From contig NZ_FMVS01000005.1 in the NCBI RefSeq assembly GCF_900102515.1, positions 1-64,000 on the forward strand: 64,000 nucleotides of DNA, read 5' to 3'. Below, piece by piece: positions 56,330-64,000 of the stretch. The notes under the pieces are model-generated. The model searched no databases. It was not told where the DNA came from and saw only the letters and a list, made by a program, of their open reading frames with translations. Position 1 is the stretch's first letter. Every line of letters starts with the position of its first letter. This DNA is from Butyrivibrio sp. INlla14. GTDB lineage: Bacteria; Bacillota; Clostridia; Lachnospirales; Lachnospiraceae. The translations under genes were made by a program, and so were the position numbers.

Positions 56330-57127
56330 ATGTCATTACACGATGAAATAAGAGAACAACAAAAAAAATTAAAAGGTCAGGGATTTAAGGCCAAGCTCGA
56401 ATATTTTTGGGAGTACTACAAGATCCATACAATAGTGATCATTTGTGCTGTAGCTCTTTTATCTATGCTTATTCACGATATCAGAAGCAACAAGCCCTAT
56501 GGTTTCTATGCTGTCATGATAAACTCAGGTGCATCAAGTGCTCAGGAAGAGCTCGAATACGGTTTTGCTCCTTATGCAGGAATTGATACCAGTAAGTATA
56601 GCTGCTTTATAGATACTGCCGAGAGTTATGATCTTCAGGTTATTACAGAGACCACCATAGCTACGAGTCAGAAGATCATGGCAAATGTTGCCGGCGGAGA
56701 TCTTGATGTTCTGGCAGCTGACAGCAACATCTTTACCTATTACGCCAATCAGGAAGTCTTTGCTGATTTAAGGACAGTTCTTTCAAAGGAACAAATTGAG
56801 AAATATCAGGATTTGTTTATATATGTAGATCAGAGTTACCTGGATTATCTGAACTCAGAGGAATACCAGGCTTACATCAGCACTGGCGAGTTTGATAAAA
56901 ACAACAAATACGCAGTTATTGCTGATAACTATAACAAAGACCTGACTTTCCCTCCAACTGACCCTTCCGATATGGAGAATCCGATTCCTGTAGGCATAAA
57001 GCTTGATAACTCAGCAATCCTTAAAAAGACAGGCGCCTACTCCGGATACTCCTCCGCAGCAGGAGTTATCATCAACAGCTCAAGAAAAGATCTTGCCGTA
57101 AAATATATAGAATATTTGCTTAAGTAA
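56330..57127 (+). CDS. Membrane-anchored extracytoplasmic protein, function unknown
   Basis: 265 residues. A basic, helical cytoplasmic N-terminus (HDEIREQQKKLKGQGFKAKLEYFWEYYKIH), one helix (TIVIICAVALLSMLIH near 35-50), then an external domain reminiscent of a substrate-binding fold (FADLRTVLSKEQIEKYQDLF, SAAGVIINSSRKDLAVKYIEYLL). Not recognised. The region upstream (56087-56329) is AT-rich with no clear feature. Confidence 0.6.
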   Translation: MSLHDEIREQQKKLKGQGFKAKLEYFWEYYKIHTIVIICAVALLSMLIHDIRSNKPYGFYAVMINSGASSAQEELEYGFAPYAGIDTSKYSCFIDTAESYDLQVITETTIATSQKIMANVAGGDLDVLAADSNIFTYYANQEVFADLRTVLSKEQIEKYQDLFIYVDQSYLDYLNSEEYQAYISTGEFDKNNKYAVIADNYNKDLTFPPTDPSDMENPIPVGIKLDNSAILKKTGAYSGYSSAAGVIINSSRKDLAVKYIEYLLK

Positions 57128-57133
57128 ATGTTT

Positions 57134-57177
57134 GAGGCTGTTGCACTAGATTATAAAGTGCAACAGCCTCCTTTTTA
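57134..57177 (+). terminator. Terminator of the plus-strand membrane protein gene
   Basis: GAGGCTGTTGCACT pairs with AGTGCAACAGCCTC around a loop, followed by CTTTTTAT. Confidence 0.9.
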
Positions 57178-57229
57178 TCTTGTAAACTTAATCTTCGCAT
57201 CTTGGATCATATAACAATCCAAATCCTGA

Positions 57230-58549
57230 TCAAATCTGTGTAGTTACAAAAATATCGTATATAGCACGGATAGCTTTTTCAAAATCTCTTGTTTCAACAC
57301 CTATGATGATATTAAGCTCTGAGGAGCCCTGATCGATCATGCGGACATTTACAGAAGCGTGAGCAAGTGCTGAGAAGATTCTTCCAGCAGTACCACGTGT
57401 TGACTTCATGCCGCGGCCTACAACTGCAATAAGAGCAAGGTCTGATTCGATTTCCAGCATGTCCGGGTGAGCAAGTCTGTGGATTTCTGATACTACAGCC
57501 TGTTCCTTCTCAATAAATTCATCCTGCTGAACAAACACAGTCATTGTGTCGATTCCAGAAGGTACATGCTCGATAGATATATTCTGATCTTCAAAAGCCT
57601 GTAATACCTTGCGGACAAATCCAACCTCAGAGTTCATCTGATCCTTGAGAACATTCACGCAGCAAAATCCCTTTTTACCAGCGATACCAGTTATAACAAA
57701 CTTGGACTTCTTGGCTGTGGATTCTACAATCCATGTGCCAGGATCTTCTGGCTTATTGGTGTTACGAATATTGATCGGAATGCCTTCCTTTCTAACAGGG
57801 AAGATAGCATCCTCATGAAGTACTCCGGCACCCATATAGGCAAGCTCTCGAAGCTCTGTATATGTGATAGTCTCAATGTGTGGTGGCTTCTCGATAATCC
57901 TAGGGTCTGCTACAAGGAATCCTGATACATCAGTCCAGTTCTCGTATACATCAGCCTTGATTGCTCTTGATACAATTGATCCTGTTATATCTGAGCCGCC
58001 TCTTGAGAAGGTCTTGATAGTTCCATCAGGATATGCTCCGTAAAATCCAGGGACAACAGCCTTAGGCGTTTTCTCAAGCTTTTTGCCCATGAGCTTATTA
58101 GTTTTCTCACCGTCAAATTCGCCGTTCTTGTCAAAAGCAACAACTGTAGCTGCATCTATAAACTCATAGCCAAGGAATGCTGCCATGATGATTCCATTTA
58201 AGTATTCACCTCTGCTGGCTGCATAATCTTTTCCAGCCTTAGCCTTAAAGTTCTTTTCAATAGTCTTAAACTCATCTGCAAGGCTGAGCTTTAAGTTAAG
58301 TCCCTTTATGATCTCGTCATAGCGGGCCTTAATATCTGAGAGCTGTTTAGCAAAGTCTTTTTCTGCCTCAGCCAAAGCATACGTCTTATAGAGCATGTCA
58401 GTTACCTTGGTGTCCTTGGAATTTCTTTTTCCGGGGGCAGAAGGAACAACATAGACTCTGTCGGGATCTGCCTTTATGATCTCGCCCACTTTCTTAAACT
58501 GCTCTGCACTTGCAAGTGAACTGCCACCGAATTTAACTACTTTTTTCAT
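57230..58549 (-). CDS. lysC: Aspartate kinase
   Basis: 439 residues. KKVVKFGGSSLAS, FSRGGSDITGSI and TWTDVSG-like ENWTDVSGFLVADPR; two C-terminal ACT domains (QNISIEHVPSGID, SVNVRMIDQGSSELNIIIGV) for allosteric control. First step of the aspartate family. Lies 77 bp downstream of the homoserine dehydrogenase gene, so probably one operon; no lysine riboswitch is visible. Confidence 0.96.
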   Translation of the reverse strand: MKKVVKFGGSSLASAEQFKKVGEIIKADPDRVYVVPSAPGKRNSKDTKVTDMLYKTYALAEAEKDFAKQLSDIKARYDEIIKGLNLKLSLADEFKTIEKNFKAKAGKDYAASRGEYLNGIIMAAFLGYEFIDAATVVAFDKNGEFDGEKTNKLMGKKLEKTPKAVVPGFYGAYPDGTIKTFSRGGSDITGSIVSRAIKADVYENWTDVSGFLVADPRIIEKPPHIETITYTELRELAYMGAGVLHEDAIFPVRKEGIPINIRNTNKPEDPGTWIVESTAKKSKFVITGIAGKKGFCCVNVLKDQMNSEVGFVRKVLQAFEDQNISIEHVPSGIDTMTVFVQQDEFIEKEQAVVSEIHRLAHPDMLEIESDLALIAVVGRGMKSTRGTAGRIFSALAHASVNVRMIDQGSSELNIIIGVETRDFEKAIRAIYDIFVTTQI

Positions 58550-58626
58550 AATATGCCACTCTCTCTTCCTAGAACTTAATGTATTTCATTGTCACAAAGA
58601 AAATCTCTGTCCACAATACACCTTTA

Positions 58627-59835
58627 TCAATACAATCTCAAATATCCCTTAACACTGTCCATCTTCCACAATCTCTCTTCAAAGTCCTTCTCTGAAATAA
58701 GATCTGTGATAAATGCAAACTCTTCTGGAATGCTGTTTCTCTTTACAACTTCCACCTCGTTGCCAAAGACTTCCTTGGCCTGATCCTGAAGGTCTGCAGG
58801 AACTCTTACAAAGAAGCGCCTTACTGCATTATCCTTGGGAGAAAGCTCTGCCTTCTCAGCCTTCATATTAACCTCGATATGGTGTCCCTTGTGCTTTAAA
58901 ATATCGATCACATCAGCTACAACTGCGCTGGCAGTAGCATTTTTACCAGCTCCCTTGCCATAGAACATTACATCTCCAAGCATGTTGCCGTGAACATCGA
59001 TTGCATTGAATACGCCATTAACACTTGCAAGTGGGTTCTCTGGCGGAACAAGGAAAGGTGCAACCATTGTAAAGAAGCCGTTCTCATTTTTCTTGCACAT
59101 AGCAAGGAGCTTGATTGACATGTTGAGGGCTCTTGCATATTCAAAGTCAAGGATACTGATCTTGGAAATACCCTCAGTGTATATATCCTCATAGTGTACG
59201 TGCTTACCACTCATAAGGCTGGCCAAAATAGCAATCTTTCTGCAGGCATCATAGCCTTCCACATCAGCTTCAGGATTTCTCTCTGCATAGCCCTTTTCCT
59301 GAGCCTTCTTAAGAACAAGTTCAAATGCCACGCCCTCTTTATCCATCTTGGTCAGGATATAGTTTGTAGTACCATTCAGGATACCTGTTATAGAATCAAT
59401 CTTCTCATGTTTAAGAGAATCATTTATTGATCTAAGAACTGGAATTCCTCCGCCAACGCTGGCCTCAAACAGATAGCTCACATTGTTCTTTTTAGCCAGT
59501 TCTACAAGCTCTGGTCCGTGAGCAGCCACAAGTTCCTTATTGGATGTACAAACGCTCTTTCCGGCCTCTAAAGCTCTTTTTTCAAAGGTAAATGCTGGCT
59601 CTAATCCCCCCATAGTCTCGCAGATCACATCAACCTCAGGATCATTTAAGATAATATCTATATCATGCACTACCTGAGCCTCGTGCTTGTCCCCCGGAAA
59701 ATCCCTAAGATCAAGGATGTATTTAAGCTCTACAGCTTCACCAGCACTTTTCTCAACGAGAGCTGCGTTTATATCAAGAACGTCAACTACTCCACTTCCT
59801 ACTGTTCCATATCCCAAAACTGCTACCTTTGCCAT
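58627..59835 (-). CDS. hom: Homoserine dehydrogenase
   Basis: 402 residues. NAD(P)-binding MAKVAVLGYGTVGSGVVDVL, substrate site GVIDGNTNY-like GILNGTTNYILTKM, then PEADVEGYDACRKIAILASL. C-terminal ACT domain is weak or absent (DLQDQAKEVFGNEVEVV). ATG 59835 has GGAGG at 5 nt. With lysC it makes homoserine for threonine and methionine. Confidence 0.96.
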   Translation of the reverse strand: MAKVAVLGYGTVGSGVVDVLDINAALVEKSAGEAVELKYILDLRDFPGDKHEAQVVHDIDIILNDPEVDVICETMGGLEPAFTFEKRALEAGKSVCTSNKELVAAHGPELVELAKKNNVSYLFEASVGGGIPVLRSINDSLKHEKIDSITGILNGTTNYILTKMDKEGVAFELVLKKAQEKGYAERNPEADVEGYDACRKIAILASLMSGKHVHYEDIYTEGISKISILDFEYARALNMSIKLLAMCKKNENGFFTMVAPFLVPPENPLASVNGVFNAIDVHGNMLGDVMFYGKGAGKNATASAVVADVIDILKHKGHHIEVNMKAEKAELSPKDNAVRRFFVRVPADLQDQAKEVFGNEVEVVKRNSIPEEFAFITDLISEKDFEERLWKMDSVKGYLRLY

Positions 59836-59924
59836 GTTGTCCTCCATATCGTCACATTCTATTACGAATGATCTATGTTCTCGTATTTACAGATTTCTAT
59901 TTCTACCAAGCGCTGCCTTGATCA

Positions 59925-60380
59925 TTATGTCAACGTCGCGCTTCTACCAGTGATATGCACTTTATGCACACCTTCTGATTTTTCCATCTTGTTTATCATT
60001 TCCATAATATCTCTTGTTGTAGGTAAAACCTGGATGGTGATAGATAATGATGCCACCCCGTTAAGAGGAATAGACTGATGAATAGTCAGGATGTTTGCAC
60101 CAAACTCTGCTATTAGATTTAGTACATAGGATAAAAGTCCCACTTCATCATTCATCTGGAATGTCAGGGTAAGAGTTGTTCCCTGAAGACTATCATGAAA
60201 TTCGTATATATCTTCTTTATATTTATAAAAAGAGCTACGGCTGATTCCAAGTGTTGCGGCAGCTTCTGCTGCTGTCTTGACCTTGCCGGATTCAAGAAGC
60301 TTTTTAGCCTCAACAACCTTTAAAAGAACATCCGGTACAGCCTGCCTTTTTAAAACATAGTAACCTGTATCCTGTTGCAT
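59925..60380 (-). CDS. ACT-domain regulator of the UPF0735/PheB type
   Basis: 151 residues. An N-terminal helix-turn-helix-like part (AAEAAATLGISRSSFYKYKEDIY) and an ACT domain (LTLTFQMNDEVGLLSYVLNLIAEFGANILTIHQ). Commonly encoded beside hom; thought to sense an amino acid. It is the first gene of the run hom-lysC. Confidence 0.9.
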   Translation of the reverse strand: MQQDTGYYVLKRQAVPDVLLKVVEAKKLLESGKVKTAAEAAATLGISRSSFYKYKEDIYEFHDSLQGTTLTLTFQMNDEVGLLSYVLNLIAEFGANILTIHQSIPLNGVASLSITIQVLPTTRDIMEMINKMEKSEGVHKVHITGRSATLT

Positions 60381-60906
60381 TTGAGATTACTCTCCTGTAC
60401 ACTATTTATACTCTGGAAAACTAAATCGAAAATCATAAACGAGTATGTCCGTCTATCAAATACACTTGTGTGTCATTGGCAAAATATGTTTTTCTCTCGC
60501 GGACATGTGTTTGCGATAAAAAGAGTTTACCACAGTAAAGTTATAAAGGCAAGCATAAAATCTGCATAAATATCCATGTTTTATGCAGATTTATTTGTGG
60601 ATTTTTTTATGATCATGTCACTCGCACAAGTACGCATTAATAGCGAAAGCCATGACGTCGGGGAACGTCATGGCTTTCTTACGCTTATAAAAGGAAAGAG
60701 TAACCTTTATCCTGGAGGTATGGCCAAGGATAAAGAAAGGAGGATATCAAATTCCCGTGTATCCTGAAGATACTCGTTTATGTATACAGGGCGCATTTGC
60801 ATACGCCCTGCCTTTTTATTCCTTATATAAAACTTATGAAGTAAATAAACTCCTTGATATACGAATCGCTCCGTACTTTGTACTTTCGCGATTCTACATC
60901 GTTATA
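60381..60906. other. 526-bp gene-free interval with several strong hairpins
   Basis: No convincing gene. It holds four dyads: a 13-bp stem at 60558-60592; a 14-bp stem at 60645-60678 (GAAAGCCATGACGT with ACGTCATGGCTTTC, loop 6); CAGGGCG/CGCCCTG at 60787-60810 followed by CCTTTTTATT, a plus-strand terminator; and GAATCGC/GCGATTC at 60863-60894 just after the binding-protein stop. A plus-strand RNA ending near 60817 is possible. Several short frames here, including one that runs antisense into the binding-protein gene, look accidental. Confidence 0.6.
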
Positions 60907-62469
60907 TTACTTGCTTGCCTTCCAAGCGTTGTACTGATTCTGGAACTCAGCAAGAACATCCTGATATCCAGCCTCATCAAGAGCTGCCTGGTACTTCTCA
61001 ATTGTAGACTCAACGTCTGCTGCAGGAATTCCACCATTCTCAAGAGGGAATCCATAGCTCTCGAATACACCAGCGCAAGCTGTGTACTGAGCTTCTACAG
61101 GAGACTTGTCAAATCTGAAGCCTGCTGCTGAAGATGTGTTAGCACCACCGTTGAATGCATCATAGAGATCAGCCTTGTTAGCTGGCTCGTTATCAAGAGG
61201 AGTAACGATTGTAGCGTTAGCTGACTCCCACATTGAGTGGTTGTACTTGTCAGATGTCTGTGTTACCTGGTGGTTAGCATCGTATGTGAAGTCCTCACCC
61301 TCGATACCGAATGTGTACATATCAGCAAGTGTTGAATCTGTGTAAAGAAGTCCAAGGAAGTCTACGCAAGCCTTAGCCTGAGCTTCTGTTGAGTTTGCTG
61401 TTACGCAGTAGCAAGAACCAAGAGCTGATGTTGAATGAGCCCATCTGTCTGTAGCTGGAACCATTGTTACATCCTGGCCATAACGAGCATCTGCTTCGTC
61501 ATTAACTGGGATATCTGTCCACCAAGAAATAGCCCAATCCTGTGTCTGTGTTGTTGTATCTGTTGTAACCTTTGTGAAATCATCCTCTGAGATGTATCCC
61601 TTGTCAGCCCAGTCAGCCATAAGCTTACAGAACTCAAGGTACTCAGGAGTCTGGATTGTATCAACAACTTCATCTTTTGCACGATCTACAGCAAAGAAGT
61701 TTGTTGAAGAATCAGCTGTGAAGAAATCAAATTTGTCAATGTACCATCTGTAGAACATAGCTGTCTTCTGTGTAAGGAATGGATATTTAAGTCCATCTGC
61801 CTTAGCATCAGCGAGCATTGGCTCAAGATCCTTAAGCTCTTTTACAGAGTTGATATCCCAGTTGTGCTGGTCAACAAGATCCTGACGGAACATGAAGTCA
61901 TAACCTTCTACGTTGTCCTTGTATACAGGAACGAAGTAGATCTTACCATCGTACTTAGCAGCTTCCCACTGGCCCTCTGCCATTGATCCATAAAGAGGTG
62001 TTCCAGCGATAAGATCTGTCAGATCATATACAGCGCCTGCTGGATAAAGATCGTTTGTTCCGATTGTGCCTTCCCATGAAGCTGTCCAAAGAAGGTTGAT
62101 CTCATTGTTTGCAAGTGCAAGGTTAGCTTTCTCTGTATACTCACCAGAACCGATATCTGTAAGAGTAATCTGTACAGGAATCTTGTCTGCGATGTAAGCA
62201 TTGATAGCATCCTGAACCTTCTGAACCTGAGCTGTATCAGGTGTAGCAAGGTTGAATGTACATCTGTAAACATTGATGTTTGTAACTTCGCCAGAAGCTG
62301 TCTCAGCTGCAGGAGCTGCCTCTTCTGTCTTTGTCTCAGCTGCAGGTGTCTCTGTAGCTGCTGTGTTGTCTGCTGGTGTCTCTGTAGCTGCAGGTGTGCT
62401 GCCACAGCCAGCGAGCAATGAAAGTGACATTGCTGAAGCCATAATTACTGATAATACTTTTTTCTTCAT
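60907..62469 (-). CDS. Sugar ABC transporter substrate-binding lipoprotein (LplA-like)
   Basis: 520 residues. Lipobox LLAGC with Cys22; a Thr/Glu/Ala/Pro linker (about 25-62) spaces the domain from the membrane; the rest is a type-I/II solute-binding fold (TDLIAGTPLYGSMAEGQWEAAKYDGKIYFVPVYK). Together with the two permease genes it forms a CUT1-like importer of the LplABC/YtcQP group, probably for oligosaccharides. A strong hairpin at 62579-62613 separates it from the permease gene, fitting higher expression of the binding protein. Confidence 0.93.
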   Translation of the reverse strand: MKKKVLSVIMASAMSLSLLAGCGSTPAATETPADNTAATETPAAETKTEEAAPAAETASGEVTNINVYRCTFNLATPDTAQVQKVQDAINAYIADKIPVQITLTDIGSGEYTEKANLALANNEINLLWTASWEGTIGTNDLYPAGAVYDLTDLIAGTPLYGSMAEGQWEAAKYDGKIYFVPVYKDNVEGYDFMFRQDLVDQHNWDINSVKELKDLEPMLADAKADGLKYPFLTQKTAMFYRWYIDKFDFFTADSSTNFFAVDRAKDEVVDTIQTPEYLEFCKLMADWADKGYISEDDFTKVTTDTTTQTQDWAISWWTDIPVNDEADARYGQDVTMVPATDRWAHSTSALGSCYCVTANSTEAQAKACVDFLGLLYTDSTLADMYTFGIEGEDFTYDANHQVTQTSDKYNHSMWESANATIVTPLDNEPANKADLYDAFNGGANTSSAAGFRFDKSPVEAQYTACAGVFESYGFPLENGGIPAADVESTIEKYQAALDEAGYQDVLAEFQNQYNAWKASK

Positions 62470-62578
62470 ACATAACCTCCCTTTTTTAGGTTTCTTTGTT
62501 TTTTTATATCATCCCTTGAGGGGTAGATATCTACACCAATTACCCGTTCATATATATCCCGACAGTATTTTTATAAGG

Positions 62579-62613
62579 AACTTCCGCTCTCGCATTCGCT
62601 CGCCGGAAGACGT
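62579..62613 (-). terminator. Intercistronic hairpin upstream of binding-protein gene
   Basis: CTTCCG (62581-62586) and CGGAAG (62604-62609), with outer AACTTCCG/CGGAAGACGTT-like pairing, form an RNA hairpin between permease and binding-protein genes. Partial termination or messenger protection. Confidence 0.5.
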
Positions 62614-62649
62614 TCGAACTAACTTCGTAAAATACCTCAGTAAGTTCTC

Positions 62650-63576
62650 TCAGCCCTTAACTGAACCAACGGTAAGACCCTTGATGAAGTACTTCTGGAA
62701 GAATGGGTACACTACCATGATAGGTCCAATAACTACTAAAACTGTTGCCATTGTTGCTGAGTACTGTGGAATAGTTCCACCCATAGCAGCTCTTGCAGAT
62801 GCAGGAACGTTTGAGTTATTAAGAAGGAACTCTATACTCTTCTGGATGTTGATAAGAAGGAGCTGCAGAGGCTTCTTGGCATCTGAGTCAATGTACAAAA
62901 GTGCATTCTGCCAGTCATTCCAGTAAGCTGTAGCCATCATGAAACCAACGGCTGCAAGTGAAGGCTTAAGAAGAGGAAGAGTGATCTGGAAGAAGGTTCT
63001 GTACTCGCCAGCTCCATCGATCTTGGCAGCTTCCATAAGCTCTCCAGGAATACTATTGGCAATATATGTTCTAAGAATAATAACGTTCATAGTTGAAACG
63101 CACAGTGGAAGGATCAGGAGCCAGAGACTATCTTTTAAGTGATAGTAGCTGGTGAAAATGATATATCCTGAAAGTGTTCCACCATTGAACAGCATAGGGA
63201 TCAACAGGTAAATTGATAAAAACTTGGATAATCTGAAGTCTCTACGGCTGATTGAATATGCGAACATACTCATGAATAAAAGTCCCATGAATGTTCCGGC
63301 AACAGTAACTAAAATTGTTACAAAATATGATCTTGCAAGCTGTGAACCATATTTAAGAACTGTGCTCATACCTGTAAGTGACCAGTCCTTAGGCCAGAAC
63401 CTGAAACCATTTTCTACAATACTCTTCTCATCTGTAAAAGCAGCTACGAATGTAAGCTCTACAGGCATGAAAGCAAATAATGTACATAAAACAAGAATTA
63501 TTGCAAGGATAACCTGTCCAACGGTTACCTTTTCTTTTTTAGACATTTCTAAATCTCTATTTTTCATCTTAGCCAT
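62650..63576 (-). CDS. Sugar ABC transporter permease (LplC/YtcP-like)
   Basis: 308 residues, six hydrophobic segments. The EAA loop is GELMEAAKIDGAGEYRTFFQITLPLLKPSLAAVG. Family COG0395. I chose ATG 63576 (GGGGAG at 9 nt, 17 nt after the previous stop) over the in-frame start at 63642 that overlaps the upstream gene. C-terminus FFQKYFIKGLTVGSVKG is typical. Confidence 0.93.
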   Translation of the reverse strand: MAKMKNRDLEMSKKEKVTVGQVILAIILVLCTLFAFMPVELTFVAAFTDEKSIVENGFRFWPKDWSLTGMSTVLKYGSQLARSYFVTILVTVAGTFMGLLFMSMFAYSISRRDFRLSKFLSIYLLIPMLFNGGTLSGYIIFTSYYHLKDSLWLLILPLCVSTMNVIILRTYIANSIPGELMEAAKIDGAGEYRTFFQITLPLLKPSLAAVGFMMATAYWNDWQNALLYIDSDAKKPLQLLLINIQKSIEFLLNNSNVPASARAAMGGTIPQYSATMATVLVVIGPIMVVYPFFQKYFIKGLTVGSVKG

Positions 63577-63592
63577 CTCTTTACTCTCCCCT

Positions 63593-64000
63593 TTAGAACA
63601 ATGCGTTTTCTGGTGCAATTCGGCGAACTGTTGTATTAGCAAAAAGCATCAGTAACAGTCCAACAATTGACTGGAAGAATGAAGTTGCAGCTACGAATCC
63701 AAAGTTTGAATTCTTGAAAATAGCATTAAGTACGAAGGAGTCGATAACCTGTGTTGTCTCGTACAGTACTCCACTATTACGTGTTACCTGATAGAAAAGA
63801 CCTGTATCAGAGTGCATTACTGAACCAACTGAAAGAAGAAGCATTACAGTAACCATAGGTATTAATGAAGGAATTGTAATGTGGAAGATCTTCTGCCATG
63901 AGTTAGCACCGTCGATATCAGCTGCCTCATAAAGTTCTGAGTCAATTCCGGCAAGAACTGACATATAAAGAACTGAGCCATAACCTGTATCCTTCCAGAT
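63593..64000 (-). CDS. Sugar ABC transporter permease (LplB/YtcQ-partner), 5' end outside window
   Basis: The visible 135 residues are the C-terminal part of a permease. The EAA loop ELYEAADIDGANSWQKIFHITIPSLIP is present, then LLLMLFANTTVRRIAPENALF ends it. The open frame continues past 64000, where the rest of the gene lies; residues before MSVLAG (IWKDTGYGSVLY) are still in frame. First gene of the visible transporter operon. Confidence 0.9.
   Translation of the reverse strand: MWKDTGYGSVLYMSVLAGIDSELYEAADIDGANSWQKIFHITIPSLIPMVTVMLLLSVGSVMHSDTGLFYQVTRNSGVLYETTQVIDSFVLNAIFKNSNFGFVAATSFFQSIVGLLLMLFANTTVRRIAPENALF

Noticed and set aside
57180..60906. Lysine riboswitch or T-box for the hom-lysC run
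   Set aside because: No T-box GGTGG-type sequence and no L-box-sized leader; gaps between genes are under 100 bp, and the 526-bp interval upstream shows only simple hairpins.
60757..61131. 124-residue plus-strand frame starting GTG after AGGAGG
   Set aside because: Despite a good ribosome-binding-like site it runs antisense through the conserved C-terminus of the binding-protein gene and crosses a terminator hairpin.

Overview
The window reads as chromosomal DNA of a low-to-moderate GC, Gram-positive-type anaerobe. Clostridia, family Lachnospiraceae, is the best guess, possibly close to Butyrivibrio or Pseudobutyrivibrio; this is inferred from gene content and not tested. Supporting signs are ClpB/ClpX/ClpP with trigger factor, glutaminyl-tRNA synthetase, a CpsB-type PHP phosphatase with CpsC/CpsD, an LCP protein, DUF4250-, DUF2225- and UPF0735-type proteins, a TatD-associated radical SAM protein, an ECF vitamin transporter subunit, a large GH16 enzyme with C-terminal wall-binding repeats and an LplABC-like sugar transporter. 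Most genes lie on the minus strand with strong AGGAGG-like ribosome binding sites and often overlap. No rRNA, tRNA, CRISPR array or prophage was seen.

Layout. 1-~265: tail of an IS1380-like transposase cut by the window edge. 320-12112 (minus): one long exopolysaccharide operon. In transcription order it holds an Alg14/Alg13-type split glycosyltransferase, a polyprenyl glycosylphosphotransferase, a small PqqD-like protein, a fused Wzz/tyrosine kinase, two GT2 enzymes, a Wzy-like polymerase, two GT32/Caps_synth enzymes, a VanZ-like protein and a CotH-like protein. No flippase is visible. 12396-15786: dapF (plus), then a methyltransferase, a small membrane transporter and hisC (minus). 15897-21343 (minus): a second envelope operon, cpsB-cpsC-cpsD, an anchored Ig-like protein, an LCP protein, a sortase-B-fold lipoprotein that has lost its catalytic residues, and a secreted coiled-coil protein. 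21521-26918: a possible tiny hydrophobic peptide, DUF4250, clpB, a B12-dependent methionine synthase activation-like protein and a large acidic lipoprotein. 27133-32008 (plus): engB and the GH16 enzyme. 32082-35681 (minus): tig-clpP-clpX.

35863-41342 is the most accessory-looking part: a hypothetical protein, CYTH and PNPOx-like genes, two short genes, a Fic-like protein whose catalytic His is Gln and whose promoter carries four copies of one 11-bp operator-like repeat, a DJ-1 protein, and a ~390-bp foldback repeat abutting a MocR regulator that looks C-terminally truncated. 41454-43414 is a vitamin B6-like set (radical SAM, ECF S component, pyridoxal kinase). 43649-48444: lacI-malQ with a perfect 14-bp operator palindrome, a TetR regulator, a PfkB-like protein with Asp-to-Asn at the catalytic base, and an acidic membrane protein. 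48510-60380: DUF2225, glnS, a GGDEF-EAL protein, guaB, two membrane proteins, aspartokinase, homoserine dehydrogenase and an ACT regulator. 60907-64000: an LplABC-like sugar ABC transporter, cut at the right edge.

No complete new defence or biosynthetic system is evident. The best leads are the repeat-controlled Fic gene with its small neighbours, the foldback element next to the truncated MocR gene, the catalytically dead sortase-like lipoprotein in the CpsBCD/LCP operon, and the orphan PqqD-like protein in the exopolysaccharide operon.
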